From positions 1 through 64,000 of the forward strand of contig SGPE01000014.1 of the NCBI GenBank assembly GCA_004208945.1: a stretch of 64,000 nucleotides of DNA, written 5' to 3'. The notes under the pieces were generated by a model that made no database searches, was not told the DNA's origin, and saw only the letters and a program-made list of their open reading frames with translations. Made by a program: the position numbers and the translations under genes. This document shows positions 41,278-51,876 of the stretch, piece after piece. The DNA comes from Pseudoalteromonas sp. CO133X (GTDB lineage: Bacteria; Pseudomonadota; Gammaproteobacteria; Enterobacterales; Alteromonadaceae). Position 1 is the stretch's first letter. Each line of letters starts with the position of its first letter.

Positions 41278-42114
41278 TTAAAGCTCGTCATAAATAGTGG
41301 GTATAGCTTGGCGCTTATGTTGGGTACGTAAGTAGATAGCGGTTAGTTTATCTTCTACTTCGCTTGTCACATCTTTGCCTTCTAAAAAGTCATCAATTTG
41401 TTCGTACGTTAGGCCTAGCGCCTCTTCATCTGTTAAACCTGGGCGATCGCACTCTAAATCAGCTGTTGGTGCTTTATGAACCAGTAAATCAGGCGCTCCT
41501 AACTGCTCTGCAAGGGCTCTTACTTGACGCTTCGAAAGACCAAATAAAGGGGCTAAATCACATGCGCCATCACCAAATTTAGTATAAAACCCCGTAATAT
41601 TTTCAGCACTGTGGTCAGTGCCCACAACTAAACCTTGGCTAAAACCAGCAATTTCGTACTGTGCTACCATTCGCTGGCGTGCTTTCACATTGCCTTTAAT
41701 AAAGTCAATTTTTGCTTGATCAGGAAGCTCAACGCCGCCACCGACCACAGCCGCCATCGCTTGTTCGTGCATCCCGTCAACCGCTGCTTTGATGTTTACG
41801 GTCATGCGCTTACTGGGGTTAATAAAATCAACGGCCATTTGTGCTTCGTCTTCATCTGCTTGTACACCGTAAGGTAGGCGCACCGCGATGAATTGGTATT
41901 CGTTGGTGTTGTGTTCTTGGTTTAATTCATCAATGGCTAATTGGCATAAACGACCACATGTTGATGAGTCAACACCACCACTAATACCTAATACAAGCGA
42001 ACGTGAATGCGCAGCTAGAAGTCGGCTTTTTAGAAAGTTGACGCGGCGCGTAATTTCCGCCTTCACATCAATCGTGGGTTGGACTTTCATTTCTGCCAGA
42101 ATATCGGCACGCAT
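41278..42114 (-). CDS. nadE: Ammonia-dependent NAD+ synthetase
   Basis: 278 aa from M-R-A-D-I-L-A-E-M, chosen for AGGAG 7 nt upstream; an earlier in-frame Met lacks a ribosome binding site. The ATP pyrophosphatase P-loop [10 protein letters not shown] lies near residue 44, R-L-P-Y-G-V-Q near residue 81, and G-T-D-H-S-A-E-N near residue 170. There is no glutaminase domain, so free ammonia is the nitrogen donor. It makes NAD+ from deamido-NAD+ in the cytosol. Confidence 0.96.
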   Translation of the reverse strand: MRADILAEMKVQPTIDVKAEITRRVNFLKSRLLAAHSRSLVLGISGGVDSSTCGRLCQLAIDELNQEHNTNEYQFIAVRLPYGVQADEDEAQMAVDFINPSKRMTVNIKAAVDGMHEQAMAAVVGGGVELPDQAKIDFIKGNVKARQRMVAQYEIAGFSQGLVVGTDHSAENITGFYTKFGDGACDLAPLFGLSKRQVRALAEQLGAPDLLVHKAPTADLECDRPGLTDEEALGLTYEQIDDFLEGKDVTSEVEDKLTAIYLRTQHKRQAIPTIYDEL

Positions 42115-42181
42115 GGTTGAGCTCCTATTTTCGTTGTGGTTGTTCAGCGTCTTGTACATTATGTTACGAGCAACGCTTTTA

Positions 42182-42808
42182 TTAAAGACCTAAATGCGCT
42201 TTTATCGCGTTAATTTGTTGCTTAAGTTCTTCGATTTCGGCACGCAATTGTTGAACTTCGCTGTCGCTGGCCTGTTCAGGCTCATGATCAACTATATCTT
42301 TTGCTAAGCTATCTGAGTCAACAAATAAGTGCATATAACGGCTTTCTCGTTTACCTGGTTCACGGGCTAAACGAGCAACATGTTCTTGTTCGATCAGGGC
42401 ATCAAGGGCGATTTCAACTTCACTCACATTAGAGAACTCGGCGAGGCGATTACTACGGGTGCGTAACTCGCCTGGGGTCTGCGGCCCTCTTAGCAATAAT
42501 AAGCAAATAATCGCACGCTGTTGCTCAGTAAACTGTAAGCTGCCAAACTGAGTATTGCAAAAGCGATGCGCGTATTTGTTTACTCGACCCGAAAGGCCTT
42601 CATCAACAGTGACTAAACGTAAATTGGTCAGTTCATCTATGATGTTTTGTACATCAGACTCGCTCAGCGATAAAACCGGTTCACGGTTTGACTTTTGATT
42701 GCAAGCGTTCGTTAATGCATTTAAAGAGAGAGGGTAGTGCTCAGGGGTTGTGATTTGCTTTTCAAGTAAGCAGCCAATAACGCGTTGTTGGTTTGATGAT
42801 AAGTGCAT
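42182..42808 (-). CDS. yceH: DUF480 family protein YceH
   Basis: 208 aa. N-terminal [21 protein letters not shown] (split as the YceH signature at residues ~9-29), then [12 protein letters not shown], and [12 protein letters not shown] near residue 107. Two winged-helix-like units with a C-terminal coiled coil. Function unresolved. It is 4 bp from the hybrid kinase gene upstream, so may be translated from the same mRNA. Confidence 0.94.
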   Translation of the reverse strand: MHLSSNQQRVIGCLLEKQITTPEHYPLSLNALTNACNQKSNREPVLSLSESDVQNIIDELTNLRLVTVDEGLSGRVNKYAHRFCNTQFGSLQFTEQQRAIICLLLLRGPQTPGELRTRSNRLAEFSNVSEVEIALDALIEQEHVARLAREPGKRESRYMHLFVDSDSLAKDIVDHEPEQASDSEVQQLRAEIEELKQQINAIKAHLGL

Positions 42809-42812
42809 TGTT

Positions 42813-45800
42813 TTACTCTCTGTGTTTATGCGGGCTTAGCCACATTTGTAATTTTTTATTTAAAGCATCAAAGTTAAGTGGTTTGGTTAAATAGTCATTC
42901 ATGCCAGCACTGAGACAGCGTTCTTTATCGCCTTGCATTGCATTCGCGGTTAAGGCCACGATATTAACGTCTTGATGAGCCACACCCGCTTCTGAAGCTC
43001 TAATTGAGCGTGTTGCTTGATAACCGTCCATTTCAGGCATTTGGCAGTCCATTAATACAAGCTCGTAAGGAGTGTCTTCTCGCTTGCTCAAATATGAGAT
43101 TGCTTCAAGGCCATTTTCTGCAATATCAAAGCTCACTCCGGCTTGTCTCAACAGGGCACTTGCCACCATTTGATTTACTTTATTATCTTCTACTAAAAGC
43201 ACTTGCGACTCAGTGTCAGTGTTAACTTCTGCTATTTTTGCGTTTACCGGTTCTTTGTTCGTGTGCTGTTGCTCAATGTATTTTTCATTAGCAAGCGAGT
43301 TAAATAAGTCCGAAGGGGTGAGGGGTTTAAAAATAATACTCTCTACTTTTAACACATGTCTCGTTTGCTTTTCCGTTAAACTCATCGGTGCCATTAAAAT
43401 ACGTTTACAACGGCTTGCATTAAAGTGAGTTTGAAACGCTTTTTGTTGAACTTTAGAGGCTTTAGCGAATAGCGCGTAGTCGATAAAAATAGCATCAAAA
43501 TGACAGCCAGTTGGTTGTTGTGCACGGGCAAGTAAGTCGTCAATATTATTAATAACTTCTACTTTAGCACCCCATAGCTGTAATTGTTTTTTAGCAATAC
43601 CGCTGCTTAGCTTGCAGTTGTCAGCAATGAGGATCAATTTCTTGTCGATAATATGACTCGGCTCGGGTTGTTGTTGTGCATGGTCTAGTTTTACTTTTAC
43701 AGTAAAATTAAAGGTGCTGCCTTCACCTAGCGCACTTACTACCCCAACATCTCCCTCCATTAGTTGACAGAGCTGCTTCACAATTGCAAGCCCAAGTCCT
43801 GTACCGCCATACTGACGAGTTGTTGATGCATCGGCTTGAGTAAAAGAGTCGAACAATGTGGCTTGTTTATCTGCTTTGATCCCAACCCCTGAATCAATGA
43901 TGGAACAACACAAGAAGCTGTCGTTGTCTGCTTCTTCGTAGCTGGCTATGACGATTATTTCACCGTCGTTAGTAAACTTGACGGCATTTCCTAGTAGGTT
44001 ATTGATAATTTGACGAATTCGATTTGGATCACTAATGATAAATTCATGTTTAATATTAGTGGCATCAAGAATCAGCTTGGTGTTGTTTTGTTCTGCTTTG
44101 ATTGCAAAGGACTCAATGGTATCTCCCAGTAGTTTCGATACATTGAACGATACATTCTCTATGTCTAGTTTGCCGGCTTCGATTTTTGAGAAATCTAAAA
44201 TATCATTAATGATATGCAGCAAAGATTCAGCCGATGACTGAGCAAGTGCAATGTGATGACTTTGTTGAACATCAAGCTTGCTTTGTTTAATTATATTAAG
44301 CATGCCAATCACGCCATTCATTGGGGTTCGGATTTCATGGCTCATACTGGCTAAAAATTCGCTTTTGGCTTTTACCGCTTGCTCCGCCGCTTCTTTTGCT
44401 TGGACAAGCTGCTGTTCGGTTTCAATTCGTCGTTGACTGGCGTGTAAACTGCCAATGAGTGCCGCCACCGCAATTAAAAAGCTTTCCTCATTTTTGCTCC
44501 ACTTACGTCGGTTGTGACACATTTCTGCGCAAACCACCCCCATCGTTTTGCTACCTGTGGGAATGATAACAGTTAGCATCGAACGAATATCAAAGTGTTC
44601 TAGGTAATCAACAGATAAGTCTTTTGTAAGAGAATCACATTGTGCATCACTTGCGCTTATCACAGCATGATTATTTATGGCGTCAAAATAATTAGGGAAG
44701 TCGATTTGCTGTAGAGCAATAGATTCGCTGAATTGGGGGTTGCTTTGGTCGTGTATCGCAAACGTATTAAGTGATTGTCTATCATCACTGAAGAGCCAGA
44801 TTCCTGCACGGTCAACACCAAGCGCATGGCAAATTGCTTGCACAATAATATGTTTTGATAGGTTGAGGTTACCTGTTAAAACCGCATCATTAACAGTTAA
44901 AGAGGCTAAAATTTCGTTGTGGAGGGCTATTTTGCTGTTTTCAAGTTCAACACGTTTACGGGCATCTATATCTTGTAAAGAGCCAAACAGTTTCACGCAT
45001 CGTTTGTTGTGATGTTCGGCTTCGCCATTGACAAGAACCCAAACAGGATTGCCCTCATTCGTTAATATTTGTACTTGTGTTTCAAAGCTCTCGCCATTTT
45101 TAATCGCTTTCTCTGTTAGATGACGAATTTTGTCTCTGCTGTAGCCAGGTTTGAAGTAATTAAAATTACTGGGCCATTCTGGCTGGCTTGAAAGAGGTAA
45201 TTTAAAAATCAATTTGGTCATTTCTGACCAATACACTGTTTTAGTTTCGAGATTAAAGGACCAAGCCCCTATTTTTGCTAAACCGCTCATGGTTTCGAGC
45301 ATGCGCTCGTTTCTATATTGGCGTTCAAGCATTTTCAGTAAAAAAACAGATGCACCTGCGAATAAAGCACAAATTAGAATAATCGCTAGCCGTAATGGCC
45401 AAATAGAAGAATTAGCAGGCTGCCAGCCTTTTTTAGGTGTGGCGTACATTTGCCACTGACCGCCTGAGAATGAAATGCTAAAGCTAAGTGGGTTAGTCTC
45501 TAGAATTTGTTCATCACCATAAAAGAACTCGCCATCCAGCCCTTTGCCATTTCGTCCTTGCAGTGCAAGTTCATACTCATTACTAAGCGACGTGAGTCCA
45601 GCGTTTTTATACACTTTATTTATATCTAAAACGACAGATAACAGACCCCAAAATTGATTGTTTGGCTGGGTAAATACGGGCACTCTAGCAATGAGTGCTT
45701 GGCCGCCTTGTACCAGCTCTAGGGGACCCGCCATAACAATTTTATTCTCATCCCGTGCTTTTATGGCATCTGAGCGTTGGGCTTTATTTTTTAAAAAATT

Positions 45801-46187
45801 TAACCCAATTGCTTTTTCATTTCCCTCAAGGGGATGGGTCATTCTTATTATCATATCGGGTGCACCGCCGATGTTTCTGAGCTCAGAGGAAGTTTCAAAT
45901 AGTGGTGCTGCTATTTGTGAAAAGCGGGCTTGGTTAAGATTCGGCTCTGCAGCAACAGCAACAGCAAGACCCCGTACGAGTTGAATATTTGATATCAGCG
46001 TTGATTCCAACTCAGCGCGATAAGTACTTATTTTCGCAAGTTCTTGTGAACGGTAGGCGTCTTTCTCTCGAGTATAATTGATATGGTCAATGACTAGACC
46101 GATTAGGATAATCAAACCTAAAGAAAGCCAGAAGGTGAGCTTTAGTTTTTTTAGCTTTTTATTATCATTTTCAGTAGCTAGTGGCAT
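42813..46187 (-). CDS. CHASE-PAS-GAF hybrid sensor histidine kinase with two receivers
   Basis: 1124 aa. Order: helix ~15-33; periplasmic CHASE domain ~35-255 (L-N-F-L-K-N and [13 protein letters not shown]); helix ~265-285; PAS ~295-410; GAF ~430-585; HisKA with His617 ([12 protein letters not shown]); HATPase ([18 protein letters not shown]); a receiver-like domain ~845-960 with a changed acidic pocket (L-I-A-D-N); and a canonical receiver with Asp1047 ([12 protein letters not shown]). No HPt domain is present, so it must pass phosphate to a separate HPt. The signal is unknown. Confidence 0.94.
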   Translation of the reverse strand: MPLATENDNKKLKKLKLTFWLSLGLIILIGLVIDHINYTREKDAYRSQELAKISTYRAELESTLISNIQLVRGLAVAVAAEPNLNQARFSQIAAPLFETSSELRNIGGAPDMIIRMTHPLEGNEKAIGLNFLKNKAQRSDAIKARDENKIVMAGPLELVQGGQALIARVPVFTQPNNQFWGLLSVVLDINKVYKNAGLTSLSNEYELALQGRNGKGLDGEFFYGDEQILETNPLSFSISFSGGQWQMYATPKKGWQPANSSIWPLRLAIILICALFAGASVFLLKMLERQYRNERMLETMSGLAKIGAWSFNLETKTVYWSEMTKLIFKLPLSSQPEWPSNFNYFKPGYSRDKIRHLTEKAIKNGESFETQVQILTNEGNPVWVLVNGEAEHHNKRCVKLFGSLQDIDARKRVELENSKIALHNEILASLTVNDAVLTGNLNLSKHIIVQAICHALGVDRAGIWLFSDDRQSLNTFAIHDQSNPQFSESIALQQIDFPNYFDAINNHAVISASDAQCDSLTKDLSVDYLEHFDIRSMLTVIIPTGSKTMGVVCAEMCHNRRKWSKNEESFLIAVAALIGSLHASQRRIETEQQLVQAKEAAEQAVKAKSEFLASMSHEIRTPMNGVIGMLNIIKQSKLDVQQSHHIALAQSSAESLLHIINDILDFSKIEAGKLDIENVSFNVSKLLGDTIESFAIKAEQNNTKLILDATNIKHEFIISDPNRIRQIINNLLGNAVKFTNDGEIIVIASYEEADNDSFLCCSIIDSGVGIKADKQATLFDSFTQADASTTRQYGGTGLGLAIVKQLCQLMEGDVGVVSALGEGSTFNFTVKVKLDHAQQQPEPSHIIDKKLILIADNCKLSSGIAKKQLQLWGAKVEVINNIDDLLARAQQPTGCHFDAIFIDYALFAKASKVQQKAFQTHFNASRCKRILMAPMSLTEKQTRHVLKVESIIFKPLTPSDLFNSLANEKYIEQQHTNKEPVNAKIAEVNTDTESQVLLVEDNKVNQMVASALLRQAGVSFDIAENGLEAISYLSKREDTPYELVLMDCQMPEMDGYQATRSIRASEAGVAHQDVNIVALTANAMQGDKERCLSAGMNDYLTKPLNFDALNKKLQMWLSPHKHRE

Positions 46188-46355
46188 GAGAGGTATCGGT
46201 TTTTATACTATCTACCTACTATAGACAATTTCTGTCGTAAATAAAAATGAAGCACACAATCGTAAAACTAAATTTAATTATTTGTATCGAAACACTATTT
46301 TTTCATAAAACACTGGTTACTATAGGCCTATAACTCCTGCGGAAGCGTATTTAAT

Positions 46356-48638
46356 ATGTTTAAAATAATTAAATGGTTGTTGATGAGTCTACTCATCGTT
46401 GCGTTATTGGCTACGGGCCTTATTTATGGGGCGTTGAACTTAAGCTTGCCAGCGCTGGATGGCAAAGGAAAAAGTACAGCAATTGAACAGTCCGTTAAAA
46501 TCGAACGAGATGTGCTTGGTCAAGCTGTGATTCATGCACAAAGTCGTTTAGATGCGGCATATGCGCTTGGCTTTGCTCATGGACAAGATCGCTTTTTCCA
46601 AATGGATTTATTGCGTCGAAATGCAGCCGGAGAGTTAAGTGAATTATTTGGCAAAGCCGCGCTGGAACTTGATAAAACAATGCGCTTTCATCAGTTGAGA
46701 AAACGAAGCCAAATTTTATTCGAGCAATTGCCTTCGTCAGATCGAGCACTATTGGCGACATATGCGAAAGGTGTGAATGAGGGACACGCGCAAACGGGCT
46801 TTGATAGTTTTGAATATTTACTAACAGCTGCTACAGCGAAACCATGGCAAAGTGAAGACAGCTTACTGACTATTTTTAGTATGTATTTAGATTTGCAAAC
46901 AGCGACTTTTGAACGAGATAAAACCCTGATTCAAATAGAGCAAATATTTGGTAAAGAGATGGTTGCTTTTATTACGCAACCTAGCATGTATCAGGCTGCT
47001 CTCGATAATAGTCAGCTAGAACCTTACAATCACTCGATCCCTTCCTTATCAGCACCTTTGAGTATGATCACGCATATTGAAGATACGAAGGAGTTAGGCA
47101 GTAATAATTGGGCTGTTACGGGGGATTTAACGCAAACAGGTGCTGGGATGTTATCTGATGATATGCATTTGTCGTTTGCGGTGCCGATTATTTGGTATAG
47201 GGCGCAGTTGAATTATCCTTTAAATGGGCAGATGCAACAAATAACAGGTGTTTCGCTACCTGGTGCCCCTGCAATTGTGGTTGGCACGAACAATAAAGTC
47301 GCTTGGGGTTTTACCAATGGCTACTTGGATACAGCTGATTGGATTGCACTCGACGGGCACGACAAAACATGGCAGATAGATGAAGCGATTTTACTTAATG
47401 ATGGTAGTAGTGAAAACTATGCACTGACCATGAGTGAGTATGGTCCAGTAAAAAATATTAACGGTAAGCCTTATGCACTAAGTTGGGTGGCACATCATGA
47501 TTATGCGGTTAATATGGACCTAATAAAGCTTGAGCAAGCAAACAATGTTGATGATGCGTTAGCGCTTGCAGCTGATGTGGGTATTCCTGTACAAAATCTA
47601 ATGGTTGTAGATGATAGTGGGAATGCTGCTTGGAAGAACATGGGGGCGATTCCTGCACGCAAAGTCCCTAGTGAACTTGCTGTCTCGGAGCAAAATTACC
47701 CTGTAGGGTGGCACGAAAATGAAACTGAGCGACCCTATGTTAAAAACCCTGCAAGTGGTCGACTTTGGACTGGGAACTCACGTGTTGTTTCGGCTGAAGA
47801 TAATAAACGCTTTGGTAATGGTGCTTATGCGATGGGCGCACGTTCAGCTCAGATCCGCAACCGTTTATTTGAAAAGCAGCAATTCACAGAGAGTGATTTT
47901 TATCAGTTGCAGCATGATAATGAAGCTCGCTTTTTAACAAAATGGCATAACCTACTTGTAAAGCAACTTGAAAGTAGACCCGATGAGTATAAAGCTTATC
48001 TATCAGAGTTAAACAATTGGCAAGCATGTGCATGTGCAGATTCAATTGGTTATACGTTAGTGAAGTACTACCGTGATGAAGTGATTAATGGCCTCTTCAG
48101 CCCGCTGGAAAACGAACTGCAAACGTTTGATGGCAGCTTAAAGCACGTGAAGCGAGATCTTGAACCTGCTGTTTGGCAACTAATAAATACTCAACCGAAA
48201 GGTTGGCTAAATCCTGATTATGCTGATTGGTCTGAGCAAATGCGAGCAGCATTTGATCGTACCCTTGATAAGCTGACCACTCAATATGGACAGAACATGC
48301 AAAATTGGCAGTGGGGAAGCGTGAATGAACTCGTTATTGAGCACCCATTCGCAAAACAAATTCCCGTACTCAAAAAGTTGCTCAACATGCCAGCAGCTCC
48401 AGGGTTTGGTGATACCTTTATGCCAGCCGTACAAGGGCGTAGTTTTGGTGCCTCACAACGATTTATTGTACAGCCTGGGCACTTAGATAAGGCTATAATG
48501 GCAATTCCTGGCGGTCAGTCTGGGCATCCACTGTCTGAGTTTTATCGTGCGGGATTTGATGACTATGTTAGTGAAGGTCTCACCCCTCTAATGCCACAGA
48601 GCATTATGCATAGTATTACGATAGATGCGGTTAATTAA
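46356..48638 (+). CDS. Penicillin acylase family (S45) Ntn hydrolase
   Basis: 760 aa. A single N-terminal hydrophobic segment (residues ~5-27) serves as signal or anchor. The alpha chain runs to ~248; autocleavage should occur before Ser249 in E-L-G-S-N-N-W-A-V, the S45 nucleophile. The beta chain contains G-M-L-S-D-D-M-H-L, the penicillin-acylase Asn/Asp-His region, and W-G-F-T-N-G near residue 323. Relatives hydrolyse beta-lactam side chains or acyl-homoserine lactones, so quorum quenching or cell-wall amide hydrolysis are both possible. Overlaps the convergent GGDEF gene by 8 bp. Confidence 0.92.
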   Translation: MFKIIKWLLMSLLIVALLATGLIYGALNLSLPALDGKGKSTAIEQSVKIERDVLGQAVIHAQSRLDAAYALGFAHGQDRFFQMDLLRRNAAGELSELFGKAALELDKTMRFHQLRKRSQILFEQLPSSDRALLATYAKGVNEGHAQTGFDSFEYLLTAATAKPWQSEDSLLTIFSMYLDLQTATFERDKTLIQIEQIFGKEMVAFITQPSMYQAALDNSQLEPYNHSIPSLSAPLSMITHIEDTKELGSNNWAVTGDLTQTGAGMLSDDMHLSFAVPIIWYRAQLNYPLNGQMQQITGVSLPGAPAIVVGTNNKVAWGFTNGYLDTADWIALDGHDKTWQIDEAILLNDGSSENYALTMSEYGPVKNINGKPYALSWVAHHDYAVNMDLIKLEQANNVDDALALAADVGIPVQNLMVVDDSGNAAWKNMGAIPARKVPSELAVSEQNYPVGWHENETERPYVKNPASGRLWTGNSRVVSAEDNKRFGNGAYAMGARSAQIRNRLFEKQQFTESDFYQLQHDNEARFLTKWHNLLVKQLESRPDEYKAYLSELNNWQACACADSIGYTLVKYYRDEVINGLFSPLENELQTFDGSLKHVKRDLEPAVWQLINTQPKGWLNPDYADWSEQMRAAFDRTLDKLTTQYGQNMQNWQWGSVNELVIEHPFAKQIPVLKKLLNMPAAPGFGDTFMPAVQGRSFGASQRFIVQPGHLDKAIMAIPGGQSGHPLSEFYRAGFDDYVSEGLTPLMPQSIMHSITIDAVN

Positions 48639-49731
48639 CCGCATCAGTATCATCCAGTTGTAAACAGAATGCTTTTACAACCGTGGTAGTATTTCTTCCT
48701 GCATCTTTACTGTCATATAGCGCTGCATCAGCTTGCTGCAACATGCTCTCTAAAGATGCAAGCGGTTGCCATTCAATTAAGCCAAAACTCATTGTCACCG
48801 ATAAGTTTGGCAGCTCTTGGTGAGCGTCTAGTGTCGCAATATGTTCACGCAAGGCCTCTATTTTTTGTAACCCGTGATGCTCATCGGTATTATCGAGTAA
48901 GAGCAAAAACTCCTCACCCCCCCAACGTACAGCTATATCTGTTTCATTTAAAAATTCACATATTGCTTGTGTAATATTAACTAAAATCGTATCGCCTTTG
49001 TCATGACCATAGGTATCATTGATTTGTTTAAAGTGATCGATATCAGCCATGACAAGGCACAAACTTTGTTCCGCTTCGATGCTTTTTCTGTATGTTGCTA
49101 AAATTAATTTTTTAGCAAAGCGGCGATTATAAAGTTTGGTGAGTGGATCTCGTGATGCCATTTCGGTTAATTCAATACGTTGTGAAAGCGTAATTTCTCT
49201 GATCAGCCCAATAGCGTAAACCATAGGCAAACCAGCAATGATAATATTTGTTAAATGTATATAAGGAATAAGCTGCGGGTAGGTATATTGATAAGGTACA
49301 TCGTTGAAAAAGATGTATAGAAGAGCAAAGGTAGTGATCATCAATAAGCTGTATAGTGCAGCGCGTTTTAGTGATAATTGGTAATCAATCATCAAAATAC
49401 AGGAGATAGTCCATAAATAAAATTGAAACCCTAAATCGAGCCCTAATGTGGCGCATACCACTACAGCATGGATAAGCACTTCTAAACAAAATACCCTCAA
49501 TGCTAAAGAGGTCAAGCCTTGTTTTATTAGAAAGATACCGCTGCCCCAAGCAACGACACTAAGAATATTGACTAAAGCTAAAGTAATAGCGCCCACATGG
49601 GCAAAAAGTGGAATGAGCAACGCATGCACTACCAGTGCGAAATATGCGATTTTAGAAATGATTAAAAACTTTACTTGTTCTATTTCTTCTAAACCTGACT
49701 GCTTTGATTGTTTTAGTAAATGTTTTATCAA
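48631..49731 (-). CDS. Membrane diguanylate cyclase (GGDEF)
   Basis: 366 aa from a TTG preceded by GAGG at 5 nt. An in-frame ATG at 49821 would give 396 aa but has no ribosome binding site and adds an unlikely N terminus. About six transmembrane helices (residues ~20-185), then GGDEF domain ~205-355 with D-P-L-T-K-L-Y-N-R-R, D-I-D-H-F-K-Q-I-N-D and W-G-G-E-E-F, so catalytically competent for c-di-GMP synthesis. The position of the inhibitory R-x-x-D site reads N-E-T-D, so product feedback by the usual I-site is probably lost. Confidence 0.9.
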   Translation of the reverse strand: MIKHLLKQSKQSGLEEIEQVKFLIISKIAYFALVVHALLIPLFAHVGAITLALVNILSVVAWGSGIFLIKQGLTSLALRVFCLEVLIHAVVVCATLGLDLGFQFYLWTISCILMIDYQLSLKRAALYSLLMITTFALLYIFFNDVPYQYTYPQLIPYIHLTNIIIAGLPMVYAIGLIREITLSQRIELTEMASRDPLTKLYNRRFAKKLILATYRKSIEAEQSLCLVMADIDHFKQINDTYGHDKGDTILVNITQAICEFLNETDIAVRWGGEEFLLLLDNTDEHHGLQKIEALREHIATLDAHQELPNLSVTMSFGLIEWQPLASLESMLQQADAALYDSKDAGRNTTTVVKAFCLQLDDTDAVN

Positions 49732-49986
49732 ATGAACCTCATACAAGCAGGCGTTTAAACACAAAGTATAGATGAAAATAGCCTTGCTGATGAATAAATC
49801 ACCAATATCACCTTGAATCATTGATAAGTTTATTGTGAGTGGATTTAATTAAACGCATATTCATACGATGTTTATTATGCTGATACTTGGCATAGTGTGT
49901 AATTGATGCCACTCTAAAAGAGCTATTTTAAACGTGCTACCGTATAGTTTGCTTTGTGTTTCCTGTAATGCCCTAAAGGAGTATGT

Positions 49987-51519
49987 ATGTCGGCTGAAAA
50001 AACGCATCTAGAGATTTGTAATTTAACCAAAGAGCAGTATCCACAAATCAAAGTTCTGATGGATCAAGCGTACCCAGGCCTAGGTGGAGCATGGCCAAGC
50101 CACACCATTTTTCGTTTAATCGATCAGTTCCCTGAAGGTCAAATCGGCATTGTTGATGACGGTGTGCTTGTGGGCATCGCCTTGAGTGTGCAGGTAGATT
50201 ACGCGCGCTTTTCTAACCCTCATACCTACGAAGACATTGTTGATGGTCACGACCGAGTATTTAGTGATCCTGAGGGTGATGCACTTTATGGTTTGGATGT
50301 GGTTATTTCATCGACTCATCGAGGGATGCGACTTGGCAGACGTTTATACGATGCACGAAAAGAGCTGTGCCGTCAGTATAACTTACGCGCTATTTTAGCG
50401 GGTGGGCGAATTCCGCGATATTACAATCACAGTGCAGAGATGTCTCCGATGGAGTACATCGAAAAAGTTGACCACAAAGAGCTTTATGATCCAATTCTAA
50501 GTTTTCAACTTTCTAACGATTTCCAAGTAAAGCGCTTACTTAAAAAATACCTACCAGAAGATCAGGAGTCAGTGGGTTATGCCACTTTACTAGAGTGGAA
50601 TAACATTATGTTTGAACCCACTGATACGGTACTTGAATCAACTAAATCTATAGTGCGTGTTGGTGCTGTACAGTGGCAAATGCGCTGCGTCGACTCAGTT
50701 GAGGAGTTACTTAAGCAAGTTGAGTATTTTGTTGATACGGTGTCTGACTATAAAAGCGACTTTATTTTATTTCCGGAATTTTTCAATGCGCCGTTAATGG
50801 GTTTAACCGAGCAGTGCACTCAAACGGAAGCCATTCGTTATTTAGCCGAATACACTGAAACGTTCCGTGATGCGATGTCACGCATGGCAGTTGAATACAA
50901 TGCCAATATTATTACCGGCTCAATGCCGCTCGCTGAAGATGACAAGATTTATAATGTCAGCTATTTGTGCCACCGTAGCGGTAAAATTGATGAGCAGCGC
51001 AAAATACATATCACGCCCCATGAGCAAAATGACTGGGTAATCCAAGGGGGTGACAAGATTGCCGTATTTGAAACGGATGCGGGTCGTGTCGGTATTCAAA
51101 TTTGTTACGATGTAGAGTTCCCTGAACTGTCACGTATTCTCGCTAAGCAAGGGCTTGATATCTTATTTGTACCATTTTGGACGGATACTAAAAATAGCTA
51201 CTTGCGTGTTCGCCATTGTGCGCAAGCACGTGCAATCGAAAATGAGTGTTATGTTGTGATTGCAGGCTCGGTTGGTAACCTACCTGAGGTAGAGAGCTTA
51301 GACGTACAGTACTCGCAATCGGCAGTGCTTACCCCTTCTGATTTCTCATTCCCGCATGATGCGACCTTGAATGAAGCAACACCGAATACCGAAATGCTGT
51401 TATTCAGTGATTTAGATATGGATAAACTAAAAATTCTTCACAGTGAAGGCACAGTAAGAAACTTAAAAGATCGCCGTGAAGATTTATATGACGTGATCCT
51501 GAAAAAGCGAGATCAATAA
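49987..51519 (+). CDS. GNAT N-acetyltransferase fused to a carbon-nitrogen hydrolase (nitrilase superfamily)
   Basis: 510 aa. Residues ~5-210 are a GNAT domain (R-G-M-R-L-G-R-R-L-Y-D-A-R acetyl-CoA loop near 116). Residues ~225-505 are a nitrilase-superfamily amidase with the triad Glu264 (L-F-P-E-F-F), Lys339 (R-K-I-H-I-T-P-H-E) and Cys373 (I-Q-I-C-Y-D-V-E-F-P-E). The order matches the known GNAT/carbon-nitrogen hydrolase fusions. It may acetylate an amine and hydrolyse an amide of the same pathway; substrate unknown. GGAG precedes the ATG. Its stop overlaps the next gene start (TAATG), tying it to the small exporter. Confidence 0.93.
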   Translation: MSAEKTHLEICNLTKEQYPQIKVLMDQAYPGLGGAWPSHTIFRLIDQFPEGQIGIVDDGVLVGIALSVQVDYARFSNPHTYEDIVDGHDRVFSDPEGDALYGLDVVISSTHRGMRLGRRLYDARKELCRQYNLRAILAGGRIPRYYNHSAEMSPMEYIEKVDHKELYDPILSFQLSNDFQVKRLLKKYLPEDQESVGYATLLEWNNIMFEPTDTVLESTKSIVRVGAVQWQMRCVDSVEELLKQVEYFVDTVSDYKSDFILFPEFFNAPLMGLTEQCTQTEAIRYLAEYTETFRDAMSRMAVEYNANIITGSMPLAEDDKIYNVSYLCHRSGKIDEQRKIHITPHEQNDWVIQGGDKIAVFETDAGRVGIQICYDVEFPELSRILAKQGLDILFVPFWTDTKNSYLRVRHCAQARAIENECYVVIAGSVGNLPEVESLDVQYSQSAVLTPSDFSFPHDATLNEATPNTEMLLFSDLDMDKLKILHSEGTVRNLKDRREDLYDVILKKRDQ

Positions 51520-51836
51520 TGGCGTGGTTGTATTTAATTGTCGCAGGGTTGTTAGAAATAGGCTGGCCAGTCGGTCTTAAAATGTCTCAAGAATCAGAGA
51601 GTCGCTGGTTAGGCATTGCGATAGCCGTCGCCTTTATGGTCGCTAGTGGCTTTATGTTGTGGTTGGCGCAAAAGGATATTCCGATGGGGACATCCTATGC
51701 AGTATGGACAGGGATCGGTGCAGCGGGCACTTTCTTGGTCGGTATTTTATTTTATGGTGATGCCGCCACATTTGGCCGCATTGCCGGAGTATTGCTGATA
51801 ATCAGTGGTGTGATAACGCTAAAAATTAGTCATTAA
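51519..51836 (+). CDS. SMR-family exporter, Gdx/SugE-like
   Basis: 105 aa with four helices. Residues matching guanidinium exporters (Gdx/SugE): Gly10, Glu13 and Trp16 in G-L-L-E-I-G-W, Ser43, and Y-A-V-W-T-G-I-G with Tyr60 and Trp63. Gdx proteins export guanidinium in exchange for protons. No guanidine riboswitch is visible; instead the gene is coupled to the GNAT-nitrilase fusion by a 1-bp stop/start overlap, suggesting it exports a cation made or handled by that enzyme (inference). Confidence 0.9.
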   Translation: MAWLYLIVAGLLEIGWPVGLKMSQESESRWLGIAIAVAFMVASGFMLWLAQKDIPMGTSYAVWTGIGAAGTFLVGILFYGDAATFGRIAGVLLIISGVITLKISH

Positions 51837-51859
51837 AAAAGCGGCATAGCCGCTTTTTT
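51835..51859. terminator. Bidirectional intrinsic terminator
   Basis: AAAAAAGCGGC / GCCGCTTTTTT, 11-bp perfect stem with ATA loop. It directly follows the SMR stop and lies 18 bp from the convergent DMT transporter stop; T runs exist in both directions. Confidence 0.92.
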
Positions 51860-51876
51860 AATGACTAGAAACGCAC

